Part shown: in pieces, positions 36,701-46,195 of the stretch | Layout of the letters: every line of letters starts with the position of its first letter | How positions within the stretch are numbered: the stretch's first letter is position 1 | NCBI GenBank assembly: GCA_012845835.1 | Contig: JABAKD010000009.1 | Location: forward strand, 13,111,955 to 13,175,954 | DNA length: 64,000 nt | Source: Undaria pinnatifida | Taxonomy: Eukaryota; Sar; Phaeophyceae; Laminariales; Alariaceae | Direction of reading: 5' to 3' | Made by a program: the position numbers and the translations under genes | Notes under the pieces: model-generated | What the model saw: the letters and a program-made list of their open reading frames with translations, nothing else | What the model was told of the DNA's origin: nothing | Database searches by the model: none

Positions 36701-39700
36701 TTCGAGGGATTCATTAATCGGAGATGGGACCCTATCTTCCCCGTGTGCGACGGAAATGCCCCCCATTGATGGGCCTCTATCCGCCTAGGACGGCGCTGTG
36801 GAGCTCGAACCAATCAGCAATTAGCCAACGGGGTTGGGGTTTTCTTGCCGTGCAGGGTGGTGTCGACCCGAGAAAGCTCGGTTTGCTTCCCCGGTTGATA
36901 AAAATTTTAGAGATGTGGAACGACCTCTGGACCGGGGATGGGACCTTATATCCTCCCGAGGTGGAGCTGGTTCGACATACGAACCATGGCCAACCAGACA
37001 ATCGGCCGGTGGGGTGGGGATTTCCACACCGTGCGGGGAGGTATCAACCCAGATGATATCCGGGTTCGTCCCCGGTTGTCGGAGTTGTAGATGTGTGGAT
37101 GGATTCCGATCCCGGCATGTGACCCCATCGTGCCCCGGTGACGCCTACTTGTGTATGAATCTTGGCCAATGAGCGATCAGACAAAAATGACATGTTTTTG
37201 TTTTCGTCTATAAAAACTCGAGTCTGAAATTTTTAGCTGTCAAAATCGTAAGCGCTGTAGTCGCGTATTGCATCTACAAGAAGTGAGCGATCTACACAGC
37301 TAGCAACAAGCAGCAGCATTGCAATCGCATTCGAGGAGTTGAATGACGAAGGCAGCCATACCACCGTGTTTCGCGCCTGGAACAAAGTCAGTACGTCTCT
37401 CCACGTTCAGACAACACACAGACAGTCGATCTGGGAGGCTCGGATCAAGATAATACTACTATATCATGCATGGTATATTTCAAAGCTGGCTCAGTGCGGG
37501 GTTCTCAGTGGTTACGAAGAGAAGACGCAGCGGACATGGTCAATCACCTTACTGGCGACGGGTGCTTGATGGAGTTAAAATATAATAAGAAACGCACTCG
37601 ACACGTTTCGTCGCCAGACTAAAGGATCAGTCGGCGTGTGCTCTGATTTATCCGATCGAAATATGATGAATGAAGCTCGGAATCGGATTCACTGAAAAAC
37701 GGTGCTGGTAGCTATTAATCGTAGTACATTGTCATGATTGTTCGTCTATATCGAACTCTTGGCATTACCTTGCATACTGTACGCGCAGACTATGATTGTG
37801 TGTGGTGACATTTTTTACTCTACCAAGTATTGAATCGAACAATTCGTGCTGCCCTGCCCTACCCGACGCATGGGCGCTGGCGAATGCCGGCACCCATGCG
37901 GAGCCCTTGTATTTTATAAAATTGTTATAAGGACGTCAGCCGCGAGTTCGACGAATTTAGGGTCGATACTCATCTTCGCAAGCTGCGTTGTTGGTGCTTG
38001 TTTATTATACTATGTGGGTGAGTTTTTGCACTTAATGGGAGGGGTCCTGTTGCTTCGTTTTTATTTTTTTTTGTACACGCAGCATTCCATATATTTTGTT
38101 TTTCTCCACTATAATGGTTGGTGTTGGTATTTTCACTCTAGGTGGGGAATTTTTAGCTAGATCCAACATATTATCTATATTTTATAAATGTACTACTGCA
38201 GTTTCCACTATACTGCTCTATCACATAATGGTGGATGGTATATATATTTAAGGGTTTTATAGTTTCCGCGCACAGACTGACTTCGTAACATCACCCTGTT
38301 GACCCTGATAGCTACACTGTAGTTGCAAGGGGAGTCGCCGACCTGTATCCTTAATGAGGACACACAACCCGCGATACGCGCGATTGGAGCATCACACACA
38401 GCTTGCAAATATGAGTTTCGACAAAATATTCGATTTTACAGCTGGAGTGTATCTTTATTTCTCAAAATATATTTGCGACAGGTTTGGTCGTATAATGTGC
38501 CTGGAATAGGCCACATGGGATTGTTCATCCGGGAAAACAAAAAAAGAAAACTATTAATTTTCCCTAAATCAGTTGTCGGGTACGTACAGAAACGAAAAAA
38601 TAGCGCTTCTCCGGTGAGGAGGTTAAGGAACAAAAAATGCCCACCTCTACCGCACCATGCGTCTCCAGACCCTGCCAAACCAGCCGGGGCGAGGGACCAA
38701 CAGACCAACCAACCAACCGACCGACCGACCGACCGACCGACCGACCGACCGACCGACCAACCGACCGACCAACCAACCAACCGCAAAAAGTCTCACCGAC
38801 GTGGGAGGTACGACCCAACACCACCCTACCGCAAACTTCAGGGACCCGCCGACATACAGAACTGCTTCAAGGTATCACCTTTCTCGGTCCCTCGTGTACG
38901 AAAAAACAGTCCGCAGTCGATCATGAAGCAGTACCACCGAAGCTACTCAAACGCCTCTTCTAAGAAAACAACAACAAAGCAAGTCTCTTTTGTTGTGCCA
39001 AAAGGGACAAACACAAAACCACTACGCACCACGCGCGCGACCTCACCTGCTGCTTGGCGCTGCGAGTTGGATGCGCGGAGAAGTGCACGTCGCGCATCGC
39101 CTTTTCTATCATGGAAACCTGGTGGGTGTGCGGCGGTAGAGGCGGCGGCGGCATGGGTAAGGGTGGCAATGTGGTAGAAAAGATAATTGCGAAAGGCATC
39201 GATCACCCCGCACAACACACAGCAGAGAGTGCGGTGCTGCCACCGATTGACGAATGAAGAGAGGGCGCCAGTTTCTTCGTATCTTCTTTGGACGTGCAGG
39301 CGGGCGGACGGACGGGCCTAGCGAAAATCAAGACGAAAAAAGACATACCCATGGGTTGCTATTGCAAAACGATGATTAAGCGCCCAGCTCAATCTCAAAT
39401 TAAGATGAAACGCTTTGGCGAACCGTCTTGCTCAAGATGCTCAAGACGAAACGTCTAGGTCAAGAAAGAAACGCCCTCGCTGGAACTCCTTCGCATATAA
39501 AGTGGCAGGCGCCGACCCTACTTACCGTGTAAGGGCGGTTGGAGGCCGGGTTGACGCATTTCTCTGACACGATCGTTGCCACATCTCGGAACACGCTTTC
39601 CAGCGCCACTTGCCGCTCTTTGTCCGAGACCTAACGCGGCGAGTAAGGGGTGTCGGGGCGGGGGGCACGGACGGTGGACAGGGGACGGGGGGGCACTCTT

Positions 39701-42700
39701 GTTGCTTGCTACCAGGTACCTGGCACTCCTGTTTCGTCACTATATTTCTCTCTCGTTTTCTATCTCTCTCTCCCACCTCTTTCCCTCTTGCTCGCCTGCA
39801 TCTCCCCCTTGTCGAGGATGATCTTGCACGCCTCCAGCTGGTTCTCCGTGCCGAAGGCCTTCATCAAGTCCTTGTTTTTCGACAGGATGCCCTGTGAGGG
39901 GGAAAAAAAACGGGAGGGGGGCAGAAGCAACAGCAGTAAGAAAGACCGACAAATCGCCCCCCCATAGGAGAGGGGTGACGAGACATGGCGCGGCGATGCG
40001 ATGATATGGGACGCGATGCGATTAAATGCGAGGGGAGGCGAGGCAAGGCGAGGCAAGGCGGGGCGGGGCGAGCTGTCCGAATAAACACACAGCCCAACGG
40101 AATATCACAACAAAATATAGCCCCCCCCTTAGATATATTGCTGAGCAGGTTGTAGGAGTAGTGCTCGGCGATCGCGGAGCGTGCGACCACTGCTGCTGAT
40201 GTAGGCATGGGAGATAGGCGGTAGTCGATATATCATGGGGGGCGTTTAGAGGGGGGGGGGGGGGCGAACATCGTAGAAGACTCCTCCTGTAGATGGTGGA
40301 GCTTGCGGTGGTGCAATTGCGTACGAAATGATGGTATATCACCCCCGATAGCACGAAGCCCTGCTGGTGTGTGATTCTTGCTCTTTTCCCGATCTGGGCG
40401 CCTCTTGAACCAACGTCGACCCTTCAAAACAAAACAGAACAATCATCAACTGTTACACGGTATGCTGCTATTTATGACATACAGACGAACTGCGTGCACA
40501 CTACCAGGCACGTGGTATCAATCCGAAGTGTGCCCCCCCACTCCCCTCCCCGATTCCTAGAGGTGACAACGAGGGCATATTATAGCTTGCAGCCGTGAAG
40601 GACATGAAACATGTCTCAAATGTTTAGATGAACTACAAAGAAAGCGTCTCACGTTATTACACTGACGGCCATTTTCAGGTGTTTTTCATAGTTTCAATGT
40701 TGTGGTCGGTAGTCGTTCCGAATAACTGGGACATGTTAACGAGTTTGCCCAAGGGTGTGGTTAGTCGGCTGTGCATGTACGAGTACCCAACGCCGTTGTG
40801 TAGGTCATAGATACCCGGATACCCTCAGAGTATAAACTAATCTATAAACTCGTTCGGGCCGGTCGGTGTCACGGTGTTACTTGCTCGCTTACTTCCGCAG
40901 TGGATACCAATTGGTCATAGATACCCGAGTACATCTCGAGAATATAAACTAAACTATAACCTCGTTTGGGCTGGTCGGTGTTACTCGCCCGGTTACTTCC
41001 GCAGTGGATAATTGTTTTCTCCCTTCCTAATAGTTTTCAAGTTTTTTTTTTACAATGTACCAGGTACCTGGTATACTTCGAAGTATAGGTCATAGGAACG
41101 CCCGTGTTTCCCCTTTTCCACCTGCGACACCCCCGGGATCCCACGCCAACCACATCCCGAAGGGGACATCAACCCTGTACAACTACGATAGTTGGTAGTT
41201 GTTTGCCACACAACTCTCGGTTCAGAATCTTGTGCAACTAGTTGCCAGCCGACAACTACTGGTTCAGAATCTTGTGCAACTAGTTGCCTGCAGGCAACTA
41301 CGAGGTAGTTGCCCGCCAAACCAACTAACTGGTTAGTTGTTAGTCATAGTTGTACAGGGTGTTTCAACCTTGTAAACTTCATCAGGATTACTAACAATCA
41401 GGTTGCTGTCACATGCCAGCTCTTTCAAAACAGCCCAACTCATAGACAGCCCTTCAAGCGGCCCGACGAACACGCAACTGATCGTATAACCTCTCAAGTG
41501 ACGCGCTGCTCGCGAAGAGTAAACGCCGTAAAAAGAGAGTACGAGCCACTTGGTACTCCGTTGTTGTGGTGCACAGCTAGTGGTAGGTTGTGCTAGGCGC
41601 TGTTGGCCGTAACACCACAGTAGGCGCCAGACCGTAAAAGCAACACTGCAGTATGTACCTAGGTGACACTCTACTCCTAGACACCACGGTTCAAAAACTA
41701 CTGCGTCGCTGGTTCTGTTCTGTTCGATGCTGTTACGAACACCTACTACAGTGGTGGTATCGGCTTTGCTGGAGAACCCAATAATAGTGACCATCGCCGA
41801 ATCAGCATTATTCTGGAATATTATCGGTCGGTATAATCCCACCGAAAGCTCGGCGTAACCTAGCAAAACCCAAACGGCGAGACTCGGAGCTCAGACGCTG
41901 TACTGCCGGTGTATAGGCCAGGCAAACACGGGCATCATACAAGGAAAACTACTCTTTAATATAGTGTGCATACAGCAGCAGTACTTGTGTGCACGAACAC
42001 GTGGCTATGGCCGGCATTTTATACAACAGTCGTGCGTACTACACTAAGCAGTAGTGCCAGTGGAAATAAACGACAAGGTACACCTTTATTTTAGACCCTT
42101 CTTTGTACCAGGGGGGGCTTCGACGCGGCGGGTTGACGCCCGGCTGCGGCTCCGCGCATGCCCGTAAGGCAGGTAGTAAACGAAGCGGAGAGGGACCGTA
42201 GAAGCGACAAATTACTTCCAAGGGGTACGGTGTGGTACTAAATCAGTTTATAGTATTGCGAGTATGAGGTGGAGCGAGTGTGGGGGGAGGTTGTATATAT
42301 CGAAGGGAGAAAGCAATGGGACGGTCGTGAGGACGAGAAATCCATGATTATCGTATCATATGCCGTGTGCATACGAGTACCGGCGGGTAGTATGGCAGGG
42401 CTACTACAACAGCCAGCAGTAATAATCGCCAAACCACCTCGTACCTCGAACGTACTGCTGCTCTATCACCATTTTTAGCAGTACAAGCATATGTACATGG
42501 ATCTTTTTCCTCTCTTCTCCCCTGTATGCGAGTATTCCTATGTATGATGTATTGGCCACGAGACTCACGAATCACGCAGCTTGCAACGTTGAATATAGAC
42601 CGCTCAACTGTTGGTTCAGTATCGAACGCTCAAATGTTCGAACTCACAGCTGAGGCGTATTTGAAAAAATTATTTAATTTTGCAAAAAACGAGTACAGCA

Positions 42701-43319
42701 TACCCCGCCAGCCCGCAGCCCGGGCACGGTGCAGGCACGCCCGAGGCCTCCTCCGACACAGTCGGGGTCGGGGAGCAAGATGAGGGAGGTTCGGACCGAG
42801 GGGTGATCCTCATCGCAAGCTAGCGCGGCAAAAGCTCAAAAATACGTCCAAGAAAAGCTGAGGCGCCTTCTCTGAGGAGCCTTCTCCGAGCAGCAGCTGC
42901 AATTTTGTGCACGAATTTAAAAACGCTTTAGCCGTACATACTCCTTCTCTGTTTTGGGTGAGCATATAGTTGCTGCTCTGCTGCTGCTAAGGTACCTGGT
43001 ATTGATTAACGCGGGTGCATACCACATTATTATTGTGTGCGTCACCCTTAATATGTGTGACAAGTCCGAACGAAAACCGTGTATACCCTAGTAAACACAC
43101 CCTTGAAGCCGTCACTTGACAACCCTAACTCCTAATTGCTGTCACTTTTGCCTCCGTCACCTTGGACACGTTCTCGAAGACGCTCTCTATCTGCAGAACC
43201 TCGTCAATGTCCGTCTCAACCCGGTTGCGCCAGTTAACGACCTTATTGCGGTAGCACGCGATCTCGAACCGCTTGCCCGTCTTGTGCAGCCGAACCACAG
43301 CCACATTCGTCAGCCTCAC
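27443..43319 (-). CDS. SBDS: SBDS ribosome maturation factor with C-terminal zinc finger
   Basis: SBDS helps the GTPase EFL1 release eIF6 from late 60S subunits. Minus-strand exons: 43319-43161, 39891-39796, 39630-39526, 39118-39047, 32724-32643, 31712-31544, 31058-30859, 30244-30030, 29788-29591 and 27583-27443, all in phase, 478 residues. The order follows the family: RLTNVAVVR and [99 protein letters not shown] and SLEVL. A charged Gly/Lys-rich extension then leads to a C2H2 finger (CNTC, then [10 protein letters not shown]) whose halves lie on the last two exons. Plant SBDS also has such a C-terminal finger. Animal SBDS is about 250 residues. The first exon is missing: at 43319 a cag acceptor precedes VRLTN, and the frame is closed just upstream. 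Intron 39795-39631 starts GC. Confidence 0.92.
27711..27753 (+). repeat. AATC tetranucleotide run
   Basis: About ten CAAT/AATC units lie inside the last SBDS intron. Confidence 0.9.
29291..29392. other. Two adjacent stem-loops in SBDS intron
   Basis: Arms GCGCGGCGGGA (29291-29301) and TCCCGCCGCGC (29327-29337) are perfect 11-bp complements, with GGGGTATCCCC inside the loop. Immediately after, ATTGGCCGAGG (29352-29362) pairs with CCTCGGCCAAT (29382-29392). The function is unknown. Confidence 0.6.
31838..32072. mobile_element. MITE-like foldback element, hAT-like ends, in SBDS intron
   Basis: The ends are CAGGGCTTTTCGCGGGTC and its near complement, GATCCGTGAAAAGCCCTG. It is 235 bases long, with repeated GACCCGACCCG and GCTCGCGGGTCG words inside. 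Runs of eight or more T flank both sides, which could hide an 8-bp target duplication. CAGGG ends with an 8-bp duplication fit the hAT group, but a T run makes this weak. Confidence 0.6.
32341..32570 (+). repeat. Octamer minisatellite CAGGCAAG, about 28 units
   Basis: This is an almost perfect (CAGGCAAG)n array with two or three single-base variants near its ends. Eight is not a multiple of three, so all frames cycle through the same residues and stay open on both strands. The 118- to 177-residue frames here are therefore artefacts. It lies in the SBDS intron 31713-32642, about 70 bases from exon 32724-32643. Confidence 0.95.
32980..33170 (+). repeat. Dispersed repeat pair, member 1
   Basis: Shares TATATTTGCGACAGGTTTGG, TTTCCCTAAATCAGTT and GGTACGTACAGAAACGAAAA with 38461-38650 in direct orientation, about 5.5 kb away in the same SBDS intron. 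Confidence 0.8.
33400..33475 (+). repeat. Short dispersed repeat pair
   Basis: Contains GCTGAGCGAGACAAGCGAGA, then TTTGTATTTTG and a CGGTA box. The partner lies at 34250-34330 in the same intron and orientation. Confidence 0.7.
35380..35500. other. tRNA-like sequences around a perfect 10-bp inverted repeat
   Basis: CCACCGGGGC (35437-35446) and GCCCCGGTGG (35469-35478) form a stem with a 22-base loop. Each arm leads outward into an A-box-like word (TGGCGTATCAGG on minus, TGGTCTAGTGGG on plus). The minus side also has a B-box-like GAGTTCGAATCTC. Neither side folds into a full cloverleaf, so I read them as tRNA-derived fragments in head-to-head orientation. Confidence 0.4.
35990..37190 (+). repeat. 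Degenerate tandem repeat, about 200-bp units
   Basis: Five or six units are recognised by a GTGTCGACCCGGGA-type box (near 36256, 36489, 36647, 36862 and 37040). Each is followed by TCGTCCCCGGTTT or a variant, then GGATTTCTGGAAC-like sequence, CCTATCCTC, and CCAATCA or AGCCAATC near the end. Units have diverged strongly. Confidence 0.65.
37920..38060 (-). repeat. Dispersed repeat family R1, copy 3
   Basis: Opposite orientation to 823-950, covering the same length. It includes the complement of CACCCACATAGTATA, so it is another uninterrupted copy of the site occupied at 44763-46083. Confidence 0.75.
38461..38650 (+). repeat. Dispersed repeat pair, member 2
   Basis: Partner of 32980-33170. The two differ by several small indels in A-rich stretches and by point changes, which suggests an old dispersed family, not a recent duplication. 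Confidence 0.8.
38703..38783 (+). repeat. ACCG/AACC tetranucleotide run
   Basis: AACC units flank about thirteen ACCG units. It lies about 260 bases downstream, in minus-strand sense, of the SBDS exon at 39118-39047. Confidence 0.9.
39892..43160 (-). other. SBDS intron between first two visible exons (3.3 kb)
   Basis: It contains a 189-bp foldback element (41172-41360), duplicated segments near 40807-41010 (both with ATAGATACCCG and CTGGTCGGTGTTAC-type words), three copies of the TACCTGGTA motif and a poly-G patch near 40251-40263. No nested gene is recognised. Confidence 0.75.
41172..41360. mobile_element. Short foldback/MITE-like element
   Basis: The left end ACCCTGTACAACTACGA and the right end TCATAGTTGTACAGGGT are near-perfect complements. 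The interior repeats GGTTCAGAATCTTGTGCAAC twice and contains the palindromes GCAACTAGTTGC and GTTGCCTGCAGGCAAC. It has no coding capacity, and no clear target duplication was found. Confidence 0.7.
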
Positions 43320-43340
43320 CTGTCACGGATCGGTGGGGGA

Positions 43341-43740
43341 TAGTCGGGCGGGCGGGCGGGCGGGCGGGCGGGCGGGCCGGTGGATGGGTGAGGTGGGTGG
43401 GTGGTTGAACGGATGAAGGAAGGAAGGAATTGATTGAATGAATGAAGAAATGTGTCTATATTACGGTATTTCCCTGGGAAGCTGGTCACGGCTCACGATT
43501 TAGGATGGTAGGAATGCGGGAGAAGGGACTTGGACGGCATGTTCGTAGAGGAAAAGCAGGGGATGAGTCAAAGAGACTCGGCCCCCATTGCTCGTGGGGG
43601 TGGGTGGGTGGGTGGGTAGATGTATGGATGTATGGATGGATGGATGTGTGGTCGGATGGATGGATGGATGGGTAGACGGAAGGATGGACGTATGTATGTA
43701 TGTATGGATGGATAGGTGGATGGATGGATGGGGGTTGGTG
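43341..43740 (+). repeat. CGGG run followed by GGAT/GATG-rich array
   Basis: About nine CGGG units pass into GGTGGGTG and then GGATGGATGTATG-type units. It lies just upstream of the first visible SBDS exon. Confidence 0.85.
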
Positions 43741-44205
43741 TTTGAAGTTTGCTGCTGCTTTGTGCTCGTTCTTCTGCTTGCTACTGACGCAGTGCATGAT
43801 TTGGCTTACGCACGCCTTGATTTCATTTGATTAAAGTGTTTGCAGTGCTTACTACAATAATTAATCAGACGGACGGGCAGACGAACGCAACGACACATTT
43901 GGGATTTCCGCCACAGAGAACCCCAGCAAACTGAGGAAATGTCCTTCGGGTATAATACTAGTTATCGGTACCAGGTACCACCTTACGCGTTGCCAGGGTA
44001 TGAATACGACACGCAGAGGGCAGCGTGCTGTTTTTCACTTCTACGTACCGGTATTATACAAGCGTAACTCATACCAGGTACAATGTTAGTGACAAGGTTG
44101 GTACATACATACACACATACAGGCTGGTTCAAGAAAAATATACATATATATATCTCCCCCACGAATACCGCTCGCAATATCTAGTCAAAGAGTTAATATT
44201 TGCTA

Positions 44206-44445
44206 TCATAGTGACCCCCATGCCCAGTGGAAGAGGGTGACATGGCCAAAAACAAAAATTACCGGCCTCGGGCTGTCTCTAGGAGCGAAACTCGTATCGA
44301 CCAATGACAGGCCTTCATTTTTTTTCAATATAATTAAGGCTTTTTCCCAGCGGGGGTGAAAAAAAAACTGCGCCGCATTGTGCACGATGTACTCCAAGGC
44401 ATGCGTGTAGCAATTTTCGCGCACAAAATCGAAGATGTCACCTGC
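44206..44445 (-). pseudogene. Unrecognised protein-like frame, possible exon or remnant
   Basis: On the minus strand the frame reads GDIFDFVRENCYTHALEYIV followed by HNAAQFFFHPRWEKAL and a Leu/Lys-rich stretch. A second frame upstream at about 44530-44640 contains NGVDIWTFVRKN, a similar phrase, so the two may be repeats of one domain. A GTAAGA donor follows the upstream frame, but the phase does not fit the next acceptor. I do not recognise the family. It could be an old gene fragment or chance. Confidence 0.25.
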
Positions 44446-44762
44446 CTGCGTTTAACATTAAGCAAAATCTGTTATTAGCGTAAAAACTGGATCCTACACA
44501 TAAACCAAGTAATCTGAAAGAAATAACGTATCTTACTCATTTTTACGCACAAAAGTCCAAATGTCCACGCCGTTTTGAGAGATAGACCCTGCAATTTTGC
44601 ACACGTGTTCTACATCCCGAGGCCTGACCCGCGTTTTTTTTTTTTTTCGCCAAAGAAAATGGGCTAAGGTGGTACATATTTTCCGAACAATCTTAACTTA
44701 CGAAAAATCAGGCAAAAAAAAAAAAAAAATAGGATCTCTGACAATAAAAACTCACCCATATA

Positions 44763-46083
44763 CAGTAGGTGGCCCTTTATAGTGGCAACCTGAATAGTGA
44801 AGTGCCCTGAATAGTGGCATGAAAATATCCTGGCAAAATCTCAACCCGATATAGTGGCAATTTACCACTATTGAGGACGGGGCCCTCAATAGTGGCATGT
44901 TGGGCATCTCACACACCCAATAGTGGCAGTTCCAAACAGCGGGCCCCCACTACTGCTTGACCACACCTGCCCACACGCACCCTCAGCAGTGGGCGCCACA
45001 CGTATCATGCCAGCCTGCGCGGACCTAGAACTGTGTAAACTCCCAAACCGACCACTGGGAGAGAAAGACGGGCACGGATGTCGCCGTGGCTGCGGTGGCC
45101 GGCTTCATGGAACATGTGGTGAACCAGAGGAGAAGAGCGGCAGAGAAATACACCGCGTCTGCAACCCGTGCATCGCCAAGAAGCAAAAGTCACCCGACTA
45201 CTCGAATCAGCTTAAGCGTGCCTCGCCCAACTCGGAACTTGTCGGAGATGGCGAGCCAGACAATGCCAAAGATCCTGAGAGTGCGGGGGGTGGGGGGAAG
45301 AAGGCGCCGCCGTCGTTCGCGGAACTGGCTGAACTTTTTGGTCCTCTAGAACAGTACGCAGAGTCGTGTGGCATTGGCGAAGCCGGACATTACCTCCGCA
45401 AGGCGAAGATGGTGTTCTTCGCTGCGCACTCCGCCAGACCGGCACGGCAGATGGACATTAGAACGTTTGCCGACTCCTAGTGCAATCAGTCGGCTAACGC
45501 CTACACCAAAAGTGCTCGTACGTAGTTGCAGAGCATCGTGGCGGTTGGGTTGATGCGCCGGGGTGGAGAGCGTTTGGCTCTTCAAGCTTGGTTGCTTCAG
45601 TTGTTCGCGTCTCTGCGTTGCTGTTGTCATTTCTTCTGCGTGTGTTGAACCCCATGTTACATGGCCCGCCGGACAAAACACAAATTATGTGCCTCCTTCA
45701 GTACGTTTGGGCGTGGTTTCGGTGGTCTGCCTGCACTGAAAAATGAAAAATAGGTTTTGACCGCAGAAGGCTCGGCGACCCTTGGATAACCAAGGGTCAT
45801 TTCATGTGTTTCATGCGGATACTGCTGCACACAAATGCTCAACCACGAGGAGTGTAGCAGTACACGGCTTTACCCGCATGTAACAGCGCATGCGAGTGTA
45901 GATCCAATGAATCGCTGTCGATATCGTGAACATCGAAGCTTCTTATTCGATATAGTGGCAATATTGCCACTATTGGCCTTGCAATAGTGGCAAAAGTGCC
46001 ACTATATCGAATAGTGGCACTGCCCCGAATAGTGGCACCATTTGGTCTTGCCCCTATATGCCACTATAAAGGGCCACCTACTG
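44763..46083 (+). mobile_element. TIR element copy 2, short form, with TA target duplication
   Basis: This is a 1321-bp element with perfect terminal inverted repeats of at least 25 bases beginning CAGTAGGTGGCCC. TA lies at 44761-44762 and 46084-46085. It is inverted relative to copy 1. Both ends carry about six or seven ATAGTGGCA words in mixed orientation. It encodes only the Cys/His-cluster protein at 45007-45480. Its flanks are the two halves of an R1 repeat, which proves insertion into that repeat. Confidence 0.9.
45007..45480 (+). CDS. Small Cys/His-cluster protein of TIR element, copy 2
   Basis: 157 residues from the ATG at 45007. The frame is open back to a GTG at 44923, inside the subterminal repeats. 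The cluster is ACADLELC, GHGCRRGCGGRLHGTCG and HRVCNPC, with AKKQK after it. Relative to copy 1 there is one extra Glu codon in EPEEKSG and substitutions such as CG(T/V), SPDYS for TPDSS and QLKR for QPKR. The cysteines and histidines, and the C-terminal 80 residues, are unchanged. No transposase accompanies it. A DNA-binding or accessory role in the element is inference. Confidence 0.62.
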   Translation: MPACADLELCKLPNRPLGEKDGHGCRRGCGGRLHGTCGEPEEKSGREIHRVCNPCIAKKQKSPDYSNQLKRASPNSELVGDGEPDNAKDPESAGGGGKKAPPSFAELAELFGPLEQYAESCGIGEAGHYLRKAKMVFFAAHSARPARQMDIRTFADS

Positions 46084-46085
46084 TA

Positions 46086-46195
46086 GTATATTACAAGTGC
46101 CAACAACGTAGCTTGCAAAGATGAGTATTGACCTCAAATTCGTCGCACTCACGGCTGACGTCCTTGAAATATCTTTTATAAAAAAACATTAGGGT
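46086..46195 (+). repeat. Dispersed repeat family R1, copy 4 (right half, interrupted by TIR element)
   Basis: Continues the R1 sequence directly after the TA: GTATATTACAAGTGCCAACA, then the GATGAGTATT core and TCACGGCTGACGTCC. The left half ends ACTCACCCATA at 44760. Confidence 0.85.

Larger units (their letters stand above)
32725..39046 (-). other. SBDS long intron (6.3 kb)
   Basis: It holds paired dispersed repeats (32980-33170 with 38461-38650, and 33400-33475 with 34250-34330), a stem-loop with tRNA-like sequence (35380-35500), a degenerate tandem array (about 35990-37190), an R1 repeat copy (37920-38060) and an ACCG run (38703-38783). Many unmatched short frames occur. No nested gene is recognised. 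Confidence 0.8.
43320..44762. other. Region upstream of first visible SBDS exon
   Basis: It starts with an intron acceptor and a CGGG run (43341-43380), followed by GGAT/GGTGG-type repeats to about 43740. The SBDS first exon should lie here or further right, but I found no ATG exon in the needed phase. Frames at about 44206-44445 and 44530-44640 on the minus strand look weakly protein-like, and the left part of an R1 repeat closes the stretch at 44740-44762. Confidence 0.5.

Noticed and set aside
43483-43548. Minus-strand ATG (MPSKSLLP) as SBDS first exon
   Set aside because: The donor phase does not match the phase-0 acceptor at 43320, and the sequence is unlike SBDS N-termini.
44923-45006. 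GTG start giving a longer Cys/His protein
   Set aside because: It lies in the subterminal repeat words. The ATG at 45007 directly precedes the conserved cluster and is shared by copy 1.
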